Part shown: in pieces, positions 11,796 to 19,966 of the stretch
Position numbering within the stretch: position 1 is the stretch's first letter
Layout of the letters: each line of letters starts with the position of its first letter
Source of the DNA: Dehalococcoidia bacterium
GTDB lineage: Bacteria > Chloroflexota > Dehalococcoidia > SZUA-161
Direction of reading: 5' to 3'
DNA: 64,000 nucleotides
Assembly: GCA_030619685.1 (NCBI GenBank)
Contig: JAUXAX010000002.1
Span: 62,001 to 126,000, forward strand
Made by a program: the position numbers and the translations under genes
Notes under the pieces: model-generated
The model's database searches: none
The model's input: only the letters and a program-made list of their open reading frames with translations
Told to the model about the DNA's origin: nothing

Positions 11796-12089
11796 ATGAA
11801 CGTCGGTGTTCTGAGGGTGAGGCTTCGCCTCCCTGAAAACCATTCCCTTAAAGGCAAAAGAAGGATATTGAAATCAATCACCTCACAGGTGAGCAATAAA
11901 TTCAATGTCTCCATCGCTGAGGTTGAAGACCAGGACCTATGGCAGTTGGCTACATTGGGGGTTAGCTGCGTCAGCAACGATGGCCGGCACGCAAACGAGG
12001 TCTTGTCCCGCGTGATGGACTTTATCGAGAGCATCAGGAGCGATGCCGAGGTCTTGGATTACCAGATCGAGATCCTGCACGCCCCGTAA
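11796..12089 (+). CDS. DUF503 family protein (YlxP-like)
   Basis: A 97-residue protein matching the DUF503/YlxP family by its N-terminus (MNVGVLRVRLRLPENHSLKGKRR) and the AEVEDQDLWQ segment. Family members sit near rbfA and infB in Firmicutes and are proposed to act in ribosome or RNA metabolism; their reaction is unknown. Here it lies 16 bases ahead of the helicase start and probably shares its transcript, which is a different context from the usual one. Confidence 0.88.
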   Translation: MNVGVLRVRLRLPENHSLKGKRRILKSITSQVSNKFNVSIAEVEDQDLWQLATLGVSCVSNDGRHANEVLSRVMDFIESIRSDAEVLDYQIEILHAP

Positions 12090-12105
12090 AGGTCCAGGGG
12101 AAGCG

Positions 12106-14394
12106 ATGAATACCTCGACCTTTCTCCCCCATCTAAGGAGCCTCCCCACCTACAAGGACCAAATTGTTCACATCGAGCACATCCCGCCCAGAGAGGCAAG
12201 CTACGGGGAGTTGGAGGAGCCTCTGCATCCCACGCTTCATGCCTCACTCGAGGCAAACAGCCTGCTCCCGCTCTACAGCCACCAAGCTTCGGCTGTTAAC
12301 GCTGTGCGCGCAGGCAGGAATGTTGTGGTGGTTACCCCGGCAGCCAGCGGCAAGACCCTTTGCTACAATATCCCCGTCCTCGACACCCTCTTGACTCATA
12401 AAGGCAGTCACGCTCTCTATCTATTCCCGACTAAAGCCCTGGCTCAGGATCAACTGCGAAGTCTAAAGGAGTTGACCGCCCCACAGCAGATCAAGCTGAA
12501 CTACTCCACCTTCGATGGCGACACCCCGCAGTGGGAGCGCACCGAGATAAAGAGATCGGCTGAGATCGTGCTGTCAAACCCCGACATGGTGCACCTCGGC
12601 ATCCTGCCCAACCACCGCTCATGGTCCGGGCTGCTCTCTCGGCTGAAGTACATCGTGATCGACGAGGCCCACATCTACCGGGGCGTCTTCGGCTCACATG
12701 TGGCCAACGTGCTCCGCCGCCTCAAGCGACTTTGCGCTCACTACGGCGCGAGCCCTCAATTCATCTGCTGCACTGCCACTATCGCCAACCCTAAGGAGCA
12801 TGTCGAGAGGTTGATTGGGCTCCCCTGCGAGGTTATCGCCGTGGACGGCTCTCCTCATGGCGGGAAGGACTTCGTATTCTGGAACCCCCCGCTCCTCGAC
12901 GAGGTGAAGTCTGCTCGCCGTAGCGCCAACAGCGAAGCTACCCTTATATTGACCGAGCTTGTGCAGCAAGGAATTCGCAGCCTCGCCTTTGCCCGAAGCC
13001 GCCGGCTTACCGAGCTTGTCTACCTCTATGTGCAGGATCAGCTCAGCCAAAGGGAGCCGGAACTGGCAAAGATGGTCAAGCCCTACCGCGCCGGTTACCT
13101 CGCCGAGGATCGGCGCCAGATCGAGCGCGAGCTATTTGAGGGCCATTTGCTGGCTGCGGTGGCTACCACGGCATTGGAGCTGGGGGTGGATATCGGCGAT
13201 CTGGACGCCACCGTGCTCATCGGCTACCCAGGCAGCATCTCCAGCACCTGGCAACAGGCAGGAAGAAGCGGGCGTAGCAAGGAGAACTCTTTGAGTTTTC
13301 TCATCGGCCTGAACAACCCCCTCGACCAGTATCTCATGCGCCACCCCGACTTCTTCTTCGGCAAGAGCCACGAGAATGCCCTGATCGACCCGGACAACCT
13401 CCGCATCCTGAAGCCACACCTCATCTGCGCCGCGTGGGAGTTACCCCTGAGTGATAGCGAGGAGGAGCTATTCGGGGATGGCTGCAGCCAGGCAGAAGCT
13501 GAACTCGAAGGAGAGGGTTTGCTGCGCAAGCAGCGCGGCCGCTGGCATCCTTCGCCAAGGGTAGTCTATCCCGCCCAGGACATCAACATCCGCTCCACCT
13601 CCTCCCAGAACTATCAGCTTGTGGATGTCACCAGCGGCCGCCTCCTGGAGACGGTTGAGGAGGCCAACGCCTTCTTCCAGATTCACCCCGGCGCCGTTTA
13701 TCTCCATCAGGGAGAATCCTATTTGGTCACCGAGCTTGACTTGAAGACGCGCACCGCCTGCGCTGTGCCTACCGATGCCCCTTACTATACCCAGGCCAAG
13801 GACATAACCGACATAAGTATACTTGGGGCAAGTCTTGAGAAAGCCATAGGCAACATAATGGTGCATCTAGGCGAAGTGGAGGTTACTACCACCGTGCTTG
13901 GCTTCAAGAAGAAGCGAATATTTACCGAAGAGGTAATCGGCGAAGAGCCCCTCGACCTACCACCCCACTCCTTCCCTACTGTAGCCCTGTGGTTCGAGAT
14001 ACCGCCGCAGGTCGAGGAAAGACTGGCAGCGGAGGGACTCGATTTCGCCGGAGGCCTGCACGCCGCCGAGCATGCCGCTATCGCCCTATTGCCACTGTTC
14101 GCCCTCTGCGACCGAAATGACATAGGCGGCGTCTCCACACCCCTCCACCCCGATACCGGCAAGGCCCAGGTATTCATCTATGATGCTTATCCTGGGGGAA
14201 TCGGCATCGCCGAGAAGGGATTCGAGTTAATTACAGAGTTGTGGCAGGCGACACTGAAGGCGATCTCAGAGTGCCCCTGCCAGGAAGGATGCCCTAGCTG
14301 TATCCACTCGCCCAAGTGCGGCAACAACAACCAGCCCCTTGACAAGAAAGCGGCAATGATGATACTTAAGGAGCTTGTAGGCAGCAAGAAGTAG
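12106..14394 (+). CDS. DEAD/DEAH-box helicase with C-terminal MrfA/Hrq1-type zinc domain (DUF1998)
   Basis: ATP-dependent DNA helicase of the MrfA (YprA)/Hrq1 family, which unwinds DNA 3'-5' and serves in repair of crosslinks and mitomycin damage in Bacillus. 762 residues. Walker A TPAASGKT (near residue 78), DEAH box in VIDEAHIYRG, motif VI region QQAGRSGR, and a C-terminal domain with the four-cysteine cluster CPCQEGCPSCIHSPKC near the end, which binds a metal in this family. The ATG at 12106 follows AGGGGAAG; an upstream in-frame ATG at 12043 lies inside the DUF503 gene and has no ribosome binding site. It is followed within 15 bases by DUF72, so the two are likely co-expressed. Confidence 0.93.
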   Translation: MNTSTFLPHLRSLPTYKDQIVHIEHIPPREASYGELEEPLHPTLHASLEANSLLPLYSHQASAVNAVRAGRNVVVVTPAASGKTLCYNIPVLDTLLTHKGSHALYLFPTKALAQDQLRSLKELTAPQQIKLNYSTFDGDTPQWERTEIKRSAEIVLSNPDMVHLGILPNHRSWSGLLSRLKYIVIDEAHIYRGVFGSHVANVLRRLKRLCAHYGASPQFICCTATIANPKEHVERLIGLPCEVIAVDGSPHGGKDFVFWNPPLLDEVKSARRSANSEATLILTELVQQGIRSLAFARSRRLTELVYLYVQDQLSQREPELAKMVKPYRAGYLAEDRRQIERELFEGHLLAAVATTALELGVDIGDLDATVLIGYPGSISSTWQQAGRSGRSKENSLSFLIGLNNPLDQYLMRHPDFFFGKSHENALIDPDNLRILKPHLICAAWELPLSDSEEELFGDGCSQAEAELEGEGLLRKQRGRWHPSPRVVYPAQDINIRSTSSQNYQLVDVTSGRLLETVEEANAFFQIHPGAVYLHQGESYLVTELDLKTRTACAVPTDAPYYTQAKDITDISILGASLEKAIGNIMVHLGEVEVTTTVLGFKKKRIFTEEVIGEEPLDLPPHSFPTVALWFEIPPQVEERLAAEGLDFAGGLHAAEHAAIALLPLFALCDRNDIGGVSTPLHPDTGKAQVFIYDAYPGGIGIAEKGFELITELWQATLKAISECPCQEGCPSCIHSPKCGNNNQPLDKKAAMMILKELVGSKK

Positions 14395-14408
14395 CGCAGG
14401 GGTTGAAG

Positions 14409-15146
14409 ATGGCTGCCAAATACCACATAGGGACCAGCGGCTGGCACTACGACCACTGGCGCGGGAGATTCTATCCCGACCGACTCCCCAAACTTGGCTG
14501 GCTTGAGTTCTACGCCCGAACCTTCGCCACGGTTGAGCTCAACAACAGCTTCTATCATTTGCCTTCGGAGAAAGCGTTCGCGGGCTGGCACGATTCCACA
14601 CCGGAGACCTTTGCCTTTGCCGTGAAGGTGAGTCGGTTTATCACCCATATCAAGAAGCTGAGGAATGCCGAGGAACCGCTGGCAAACTTCCTGAGCAGGG
14701 CGAAGCTGCTCGAAGAAAAGCTGGGGCCCCTCCTGTATCAGCTTCCGCCGAATCTACACCGCAATGACTGGCTGCTGGAATCCTTCCTCACAATGCTCCC
14801 CGGCGATTTGAGCCATGTCTTTGAGTTCCGTCACCAGTCCTGGCATACCCAAGAAGTATTTGACCTGCTACGCCGCCACAATGTCGGCTTCTGTATCTTC
14901 GACATGCCCGATCTCACCACACCACTCGAAGTCACCGCCGATTTCGCCTACGTTCGCTTCCACGGGAGCACCTGGATGTACGGGGGCTGTTACTCTGATG
15001 AGGAGCTAGGCGATTGGGCGAAGAGGATTGCGAGGTTGGCTCAGAACGTCAAGACAGCCTATGTCTACTTCAATAACGACGCCGAGGGGTTTGCTGTGAG
15101 CAACGCACAGACCCTGACGCAAAAGCTTAGCGAAACATCGCGATGA
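14409..15146 (+). CDS. DUF72 domain protein
   Basis: A 245-residue TIM-barrel-like protein of the DUF72 (YecE) family. The diagnostic N-terminus GTSGWHYDHW, the VELNNSFYHLP segment, the AVKVSRFITH segment and the YVRFHG and YVYFNND motifs near the C-terminus are all present. The family has no established activity; structures show a UPF0759-type barrel with a conserved surface pocket. ATG 14409 follows AGGGG by six bases; a TTG two codons upstream is possible. It closes the helicase operon. Confidence 0.9.
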   Translation: MAAKYHIGTSGWHYDHWRGRFYPDRLPKLGWLEFYARTFATVELNNSFYHLPSEKAFAGWHDSTPETFAFAVKVSRFITHIKKLRNAEEPLANFLSRAKLLEEKLGPLLYQLPPNLHRNDWLLESFLTMLPGDLSHVFEFRHQSWHTQEVFDLLRRHNVGFCIFDMPDLTTPLEVTADFAYVRFHGSTWMYGGCYSDEELGDWAKRIARLAQNVKTAYVYFNNDAEGFAVSNAQTLTQKLSETSR

Positions 15147-15504
15147 GCTGATCTTGCCCATAAACCCTTCCCCGCCGCTGTCACACGCCGCCCAAGAAAT
15201 GTCTGTGATGGCATCGCCAGGGTCCAAGGTTTTGCGGAGCGAAGCGGAACCCGAACGATGTTTCCCGCCAAGCAATTATGCAGAATTCCCCACGAAAGTC
15301 AGAGGTGAAGTGAAGTAACATGAGGAAATGTCATCTTGACTTGCAGAGGGGGCTGAACTACGATTGCCCTACACAGTACTTTAGTTTTAGTACGATAGTT
15401 TTGCTCACCAGTACGATAGTTCTGGGGTGGTTTAAACAGGCAAAGCTGACAAGGTGAGATGTCCAGATAACAGCGGCCTCGACAACCTTACAGAAAGGTG
15501 CACG
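15147..15504. other. Gap with a 12-bp direct repeat pair
   Basis: No gene seen in this 358-base stretch. It holds two exact copies of AGTACGATAGTT at 15389-15400 and 15410-15421, with starts 21 bases (two helical turns) apart, about 85-115 bases before the first of two paralogous genes. The geometry would fit a transcription factor site. Confidence 0.45.
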
Positions 15505-15831
15505 ATGAAAGTAACGATCGTTCAGTTCGACAACATGGAAGACGCTCTTTTGGAAGCAGAGGTGCTCATGGCGAGTTGGGATGGCGAGAGGGGCGAGTTT
15601 GTGATTCGTGCAGATAAGGATATTCAAGCATTCGCCGGCATTGTAGCCAGCATGCAGGAAAAGCGCAAACTGCTGGTCGAAATTGAGGACACGGGACCAG
15701 GCCAGCTGGTATGGCGAGGTTATGTGGATAAGGCGGAGTTCCTCTCGTTCGATTCCGACGAGATAGAATGTTGTTTGGTTATGTTACTGGACGATTGGTT
15801 TGGCATTGTTCCCCAGTTCAGCAGTTCGTAG
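15505..15831 (+). CDS. Hypothetical protein, tandem paralogue A
   Basis: A 108-residue acidic soluble protein that I cannot place in a family. It has no signal peptide or membrane segment. It shares with its downstream neighbour the pattern ASW...EFVIR...AF...AS..EK...IED...WRGYV...ECCL.M.LDDWFGI.P.FSS. The pair of adjacent cysteines and the LDDWFG segment are the best conserved parts. ATG 15505 follows GAAAGGTG at 15493-15500. The two genes lie 75 bases apart and look like an ancient tandem duplication. Confidence 0.7.
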   Translation: MKVTIVQFDNMEDALLEAEVLMASWDGERGEFVIRADKDIQAFAGIVASMQEKRKLLVEIEDTGPGQLVWRGYVDKAEFLSFDSDEIECCLVMLLDDWFGIVPQFSSS

Positions 15832-15906
15832 CCTCCTTTGACCTGACAGATGCACCCCAGCAGAAACGGAACACAGAACAACCTTAGCTCTACACTGAGG
15901 CTTAGG

Positions 15907-16242
15907 ATGAAACTAACAATAAGTGAACCTAATAAGATAAACGGCACGCTGTGGGAGGGTGAAGCCCTCAGTGCCAGCTGGAATAGCGAGAAGTGCGAGT
16001 TCGTAATTCGTAGAGATGCAGATGACGAAGCGTTTGGTGCTGTGATGGCCAGCCTAGTTGAAAAGCACAGGCTGATAATCGGAATTGAGGACCCGCAATC
16101 AACCCAGGTGATATGGCGAGGTTACGTAGGTAGTGCTAAGTTCCAGGCCTTCGAAGCCGAGCAGGTGGAATGCTGTTTGACTATGTCACTAGATGATTGG
16201 TTTGGCATTTTTCCCGGGTTTAGCAGTTTCTACTTCTGTTAA
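15907..16242 (+). CDS. Hypothetical protein, tandem paralogue B
   Basis: A 111-residue protein, clearly homologous to the gene just upstream over its whole length: shared ASW, EFVIR, VIWRGYV versus LVWRGYV, ECCL and LDDWFGI. The N-terminal 25 residues have diverged, so the duplication is not recent. ATG 15907 follows GAGG at 15897-15900. Function unknown; conservation of a duplicated pair argues that both are real and expressed. Confidence 0.7.
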   Translation: MKLTISEPNKINGTLWEGEALSASWNSEKCEFVIRRDADDEAFGAVMASLVEKHRLIIGIEDPQSTQVIWRGYVGSAKFQAFEAEQVECCLTMSLDDWFGIFPGFSSFYFC

Positions 16243-16326
16243 TCCTGCAGACAAACCGGAAGTCCCCACTCGCACACCACCTCAGGCACGGCCCGCGACG
16301 ACGCTCGACCCTGGCAGCGCATGGGG

Positions 16327-16980
16327 CTAAGTCGCATCCAACCTCGCCGCAGTTCTAGCCAGTTCCCAAGCATAGTCGTACAGATGCAATCCCTTGCTCA
16401 GCGCTATAAGCTCTCCGTCTTCCACACCGATCTCGCTTGCCACATACTCCTTGAGGAGCTGTATCCCAGCCAGATTTGATGGCAACCCAGCCCATAAGTC
16501 CCATGATCTGAAGTACACTATGAAGTGCAGTCTTCCATTCTCAACTCTCGTGTCGATGCCCCTCAAGCAAGGGGGATCAGGGAGTCTAATGGATTCCCTG
16601 CTGCCAACCGCCATGAATCCTTGATTGGTATTATGGCCGTCCTCCTTGTATATCCGAATCAACTCCGGTATCTGTTGTTCCAGGTCCTCACCGTAAGTAT
16701 ACTGCTCCCTATCAGCCTTGAAGGAAGTCAACAGGTACTGCAGGTAGTTCTCTACATATTCCATTGAGGAAGGAGGGGGCACTCCTGAAGGCACGTCAGG
16801 AACTAGAGGTCGATTACCGGGCTGTCTAACCTGTAGCACAATGAAATCGAGTTCTTTTCTGCGCTGCCCGACATTGCTGCCCCTGTCGATAGTATACTCA
16901 CGCCCCTGTGCAAGCGTCCTGCGCAAGCACAAAAACCAGGCCTCTGGCAGGTCCCTGGCCTCAACTAGTGAAACGTCCAT
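16327..16980 (-). CDS. Thymidylate synthase-like protein (divergent ThyA type)
   Basis: A 217-residue protein resembling the short, archaeal-like thymidylate synthases. The putative catalytic cysteine is Cys138 in LPDPPCLR, followed by the phosphate and nucleotide-binding elements YFRSWD (156-161), Asn169 in LPSNLAG and the HLYDY segment (199-203), which corresponds to the H.Y motif of ThyA. The expected role is methylation of dUMP to dTMP with methylene-tetrahydrofolate. It is shorter than the 264-residue E. coli enzyme. ATG 16980 is preferred because GAGGTGGTG lies just upstream; an in-frame TTG at 17010 has no such site. No dihydrofolate reductase is adjacent. A thymidylate synthase-related hydroxymethylase is an alternative. 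Confidence 0.78.
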   Translation of the reverse strand: MDVSLVEARDLPEAWFLCLRRTLAQGREYTIDRGSNVGQRRKELDFIVLQVRQPGNRPLVPDVPSGVPPPSSMEYVENYLQYLLTSFKADREQYTYGEDLEQQIPELIRIYKEDGHNTNQGFMAVGSRESIRLPDPPCLRGIDTRVENGRLHFIVYFRSWDLWAGLPSNLAGIQLLKEYVASEIGVEDGELIALSKGLHLYDYAWELARTAARLDAT

Positions 16981-17069
16981 TGGGCACCACCTCGCCTCCC
17001 AGAAGTTCAAGCCCCGTCTTCAAGCATTAGTCTTGTTGGAGCAAGAACTACATCTGTCTCTCATCCCCT

Positions 17070-17099
17070 ATTATACCTAGTTTGACTGAACAATGTCCA
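17070..17099 (-). promoter_or_regulatory. Promoter of the thymidylate synthase-like gene
   Basis: On the minus strand TGGACA (17099-17094), an 18-base spacer and a perfect TATAAT (17075-17070). Transcription would start near 17063 and run into the gene whose ATG is at 16980. Confidence 0.6.
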
Positions 17100-17123
17100 C
17101 GAATATCTGCTCCTAATTAATAG

Positions 17124-17152
17124 TTGACAAGGGTTGACGAATATGGTAAACA
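17124..17152 (+). promoter_or_regulatory. Possible upstream promoter facing the MGMT-like gene
   Basis: TTGACA (17124-17129), a 17-base spacer, TAAACA (17147-17152). It is divergent from the thymidylate synthase promoter and would give a long leader of about 220 bases. Confidence 0.4.
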
Positions 17153-17276
17153 TTTCGTTGGGGAATTCGTCTACGACTTTGCTGCGAGAGCCTTCCTGCG
17201 GTATGGTGTGGTCTCATGCGTCCAGACGCATCATAGCTTTTCATAGATTCAGGCCTCGTTAAGCGTGAGGTGCCTT

Positions 17277-17304
17277 TTGCCCCAAAACCTTCCTTTGTTA
17301 TACT
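17277..17304 (+). promoter_or_regulatory. Proximal promoter of the MGMT-like gene
   Basis: TTGCCC (17277-17282), a 16-base spacer, TATACT (17299-17304). The transcript would begin near 17312, just before AGGAGG at 17318-17323. Confidence 0.5.
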
Positions 17305-17334
17305 ATTCTGGATAGACAGGAGGAAGCATCAATA

Positions 17335-17385
17335 GTGCTCCCTTTGACCAAAAAACATGACTCAGTATTCGAGGTGAAGAGATGA
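17335..17385 (+). CDS. Possible 16-codon leader peptide
   Basis: A GTG at 17335 lies 11 bases after a perfect AGGAGG (17318-17323). It opens a 16-codon frame (VLPLTKKHDSVFEVKR, first residue read as Met) whose TGA stop overlaps the ATG of the next gene as ATGA. The strong ribosome binding site has no other start to serve, and the overlap would couple translation. The peptide is too short to judge from composition. Confidence 0.35.
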   Translation: MLPLTKKHDSVFEVKR

Positions 17386-17867
17386 GCGTCAAATGGAAAC
17401 CGCGTGGAACCTGGCGGGAAAAACTGGAAAAACAGCAAGAGCCCAGGGTAGTTGACACCCCGCCAAAGATGCAAAAAAGATTCGGGGCAGGGAGGATGCT
17501 TATCCCCACGCCTGCTCTTGTTGATGCTTTGATGCAAAAGGCACCGCCTGGCCAACTCGTTACCGTGGGTCAAATCAGAGAGCGCCTGGCAGGGGATTTC
17601 AACGTCCATTCAACCTGCCCGCTCACGACGGGTATTTTTGTTCGAATCTCGGCGGAGGCAGCGGAAGAATACCTGAGAATGGGAAGGAAGGACATAACGC
17701 CCTATTGGCGGGTTGTAAAGAGCGACGGTAGTCTAAATGAAAAGTTCCCCGGTGGTGTAGAAGCACAGGCTGGACGTCTGAGGGAAGAGGGACATATCAT
17801 TGAGCCGGGAACGGGCAAGAAGCCGCCCAAGGTTAAGGATTTTGGCAAACATCTGGCAAAGCTATAG
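17382..17867 (+). CDS. MGMT-family alkyltransferase-like protein lacking the active-site cysteine
   Basis: A 161-residue protein whose C-terminal half matches the DNA-binding and active-site domain of O6-alkylguanine-DNA alkyltransferases: TVGQIRERLAGDF, then residues 107-117 PYWRVVKSDGS, then FPGGVEAQAGRLREEGH. In true MGMT the segment reads PCHRV; here the cysteine is Tyr108 and the histidine is Trp109. Alkyltransferase-like (ATL) proteins also lack the cysteine (PWHRV) and flag alkylated bases for nucleotide excision repair, so a damage-sensing or DNA-binding role is plausible. The N-terminal 40 residues are basic and not conserved. ATG 17382 follows GAGGTGA. A single Cys (Cys79) remains, outside the motif. 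Confidence 0.72.
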   Translation: MSVKWKPRGTWREKLEKQQEPRVVDTPPKMQKRFGAGRMLIPTPALVDALMQKAPPGQLVTVGQIRERLAGDFNVHSTCPLTTGIFVRISAEAAEEYLRMGRKDITPYWRVVKSDGSLNEKFPGGVEAQAGRLREEGHIIEPGTGKKPPKVKDFGKHLAKL

Positions 17868-18219
17868 ATCGGACAAAACCGTAGTCAACGTAGAGTGGCC
17901 TTCATCCAATTGACATCCCTCACTTAGTGCAACAGCACGTTGAAGCTACTGCTGAGGTTACTCCAACATTTGGCAAGCCAGTGGCCATCGTTTTATCCGC
18001 CAGTGGCGACAAGGAGAGATTGTCAAGAGGTCATACTCCGAAACTCCGAGTACTCCGAAAGTCTAGCCAGCGCCCTCAGGGCGTCATCGGAGATGGAGAA
18101 AACTGCCGCTTTCCCCGCCCCTTCCAGCTTCCCGAAGTCCAGACACATGCCTTGACAGCTATCGGGGCCATTCATATAATCGAAGTCCAACGAGGAAACC
18201 TACAGGAGAAGTGTAAGCT
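17868..18219. other. Gap without a recognisable gene
   Basis: 352 bases between the MGMT-like gene and the crotonase. Open frames here have no ribosome binding site and no family resemblance. A short repeated ACTCCGA(A/G) element occurs three times around 18036-18060. I see no convincing promoter. Confidence 0.4.
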
Positions 18220-19047
18220 ATGAGTGAGAAGCCAGGTACAGGCCGCCGCCGAGAATCAAAGAGGCAACAGCAGTCCCACAGGGACTACGAGACGATTCTC
18301 TTTGAAGTTAAAGGCCCAGTGGCCACCATAACTATGAACCGTCCCGACAAGCACAATGCCTGCAACTTGACTATGTTCCAGGAAATCGATCACGCCCTGT
18401 CGCTGGTGGAGGATGACAAGAATATAAGGGTCGTCGTGATCACCGGAGCTGGGGATCAGGCTTTCAGCGCTGGGGTTGATTTCGGTGACCTGGAATTCGA
18501 ATACCTTAGTGAGTCAACAGACTATGTTGAGACAGACGCCAGGATGTTCCGCCGCATCGAGAACATCCCGCAGCCTGTAATCGCCGCCGTTAACGGTTAC
18601 GCTTACGGATATGGCTGTAAGATCGCTATCGTGAGCGACATCGCCATTGCCTCCGACAAGGCCCGGTTCGGCCTTCAGGGGATAAAGGTAGGAGCGGTCC
18701 ACGTCATCACCCTTGGGAGGGGAAGGGGGACTCTGGGAAGAGGCAGGCTTGGCTATCTGATCCTCTCCGGGGAGACCATCGATGCCCAGAAGGCGGAAGA
18801 GTGGGGAATAGTGGCCAGGGTCGTTCCCCATGACAAGCTCTATCAAGAGGTCGAGAGCCTCGCCCAGACCATTGCCCAGCATCCCGTCCTTGGCGTCCGC
18901 GCCATAAAGAAAATGCTTCACCGCGGCCACGACGATGACTACCGATGGGAAGACCTGCTCAGCCCCGGGCTCCTTCTAATGGAGGACCTCAAGGAGGGCA
19001 GAAAGGCCTTTCTGGAGAAACGTAAGCCCAAATTCAAGGGCAGATAG
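18220..19047 (+). CDS. Enoyl-CoA hydratase/isomerase family protein
   Basis: A 275-residue crotonase-fold enzyme acting on acyl-CoA thioesters in the cytosol. After a basic, Gln-rich N-terminal extension of about 22 residues, the fold begins at [25 protein letters not shown]. The oxyanion-hole segment [11 protein letters not shown] and the second one, [20 protein letters not shown], are present. The usual catalytic glutamates of enoyl-CoA hydratase are not seen in the FGLQGIKVG region, so it may be an isomerase, a decarboxylase or a ring-modifying crotonase rather than a hydratase. It is followed 10 bases later by an SDR gene, suggesting paired hydration and oxidation steps on one substrate. 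Confidence 0.88.
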   Translation: MSEKPGTGRRRESKRQQQSHRDYETILFEVKGPVATITMNRPDKHNACNLTMFQEIDHALSLVEDDKNIRVVVITGAGDQAFSAGVDFGDLEFEYLSESTDYVETDARMFRRIENIPQPVIAAVNGYAYGYGCKIAIVSDIAIASDKARFGLQGIKVGAVHVITLGRGRGTLGRGRLGYLILSGETIDAQKAEEWGIVARVVPHDKLYQEVESLAQTIAQHPVLGVRAIKKMLHRGHDDDYRWEDLLSPGLLLMEDLKEGRKAFLEKRKPKFKGR

Positions 19048-19057
19048 GAGAAATAGG

Positions 19058-19819
19058 ATAGATATATTCGACCTCAAGGGGCAAGTTGCCGTCGTCACTG
19101 GTGGGGGGACTGGGCTGGGGGAGGCGGCTGCCAAAGCATTAGCGGAGGCGGGCGCTTCACTTGTGCTGTGCGGGCGCAGGCAGGAGCTTCTGCAGAAGGT
19201 TGCTTCGGAAATCCAAGCCGATGGAGGCCAGGCGCTGCCCATCAAGATGGACGTCACCCGAAGAGAGGAAGTGGAATCTATGGCATCGGAGGCGCTGAGA
19301 ACCTTCGGGAAAGTGGATATCCTGGTGAATAATGCCGGGATCAACATAGTCAAGCCATTCCTGAAGCTGGCTGAGGAAGACTGGGACGCGGTGTTGAACA
19401 CCAACCTCAAAGGGTGCTTCTACTGCTGTCAGGCTATAGGAAAAGGCATGGTGGAGCGAAAATCGGGCAGCATCATCAATATAGTCTCAGTGTTTGGGCT
19501 TACCGGCTTCATGAATATCTCACCCTATATAGCGAGCAAAGGAGCCATAGTCCAGCTCACCAAGGCCCTTGCAGTGGAGTGGGCCAGGCACAACGTGAGG
19601 GTTAACGCCATCGCCCCCTCCTACATCCAAACCGAGATGGCCAAGCGGGACATCGAGTCCGACAAAAGGATTCTTCAGTTCAACCTCAGCAAGATCCCGA
19701 TGCGAAGGGGAGGCCAGCCCAACGAGGTAGCGGGGGCCGTGGTCTTCCTGGCATCCGAGGCATCGAGCTTCGTCACCGGCGAGACCATAGCTGTAGATGG
19801 AGGCTGGCTTGCCTGGTAA
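19058..19819 (+). CDS. Short-chain dehydrogenase/reductase, apparent AUA start
   Basis: An NAD(P)-dependent oxidoreductase of the SDR superfamily, FabG-like in length (253 residues if begun at 19058). The cofactor motif TGGGTGLG lies 15-22 residues in, NNAG follows in [11 protein letters not shown], and the catalytic YxxxK is YIASK with the upstream serine in the IINIVSVFG segment. The first standard start in frame, GTG at 19163, would delete the whole Rossmann motif. From the in-frame stop at 18977 to the motif there is no ATG, GTG, TTG or CTG. The best initiator is ATA at 19058, seven bases after GGAG (19047-19050). It probably oxidises a 3-hydroxyacyl-CoA made by the upstream crotonase; that pairing is inference. 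Confidence 0.85.
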   Translation: MDIFDLKGQVAVVTGGGTGLGEAAAKALAEAGASLVLCGRRQELLQKVASEIQADGGQALPIKMDVTRREEVESMASEALRTFGKVDILVNNAGINIVKPFLKLAEEDWDAVLNTNLKGCFYCCQAIGKGMVERKSGSIINIVSVFGLTGFMNISPYIASKGAIVQLTKALAVEWARHNVRVNAIAPSYIQTEMAKRDIESDKRILQFNLSKIPMRRGGQPNEVAGAVVFLASEASSFVTGETIAVDGGWLAW

Positions 19820-19830
19820 GTAGAGGGGGT

Positions 19831-19902
19831 TCCAGCCCTGGCCCAGCAAGGTTACCGCCAGCTCGCAACCGGCAAAGCCGCCACCTATCATGGCGACTCC
19901 TT
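19831..19902 (-). pseudogene. Fossil fragment of an FAD/NAD(P)-dependent oxidoreductase
   Basis: Read on the minus strand, this short stretch gives GVAMIGGGFAGCELAVTLL, a textbook GxGxxG...E dinucleotide-binding fingerprint as found in the C-terminal half of 2,4-dienoyl-CoA reductase/old-yellow-enzyme type proteins. No flanking part of such a gene is left: one side runs into the antisense of the SDR, the other into a stop. It looks like the remnant of a deleted gene. Confidence 0.5.
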
Positions 19903-19966
19903 ATCAAACAGGAAGAAAGGAACCTATTTATTTTTAAATTAAAAAGAGGTTAAACCTGGTATAAAT

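Noticed and set aside
12043..12105. Upstream in-frame ATG of the helicase
   Set aside because: It lies inside the DUF503 gene without a ribosome binding site; ATG 12106 has AGGGGAAG.
17927..18223. 98-codon plus-strand frame before the crotonase gene
   Set aside because: No ribosome binding site, no family resemblance, and its end overlaps the crotonase start.
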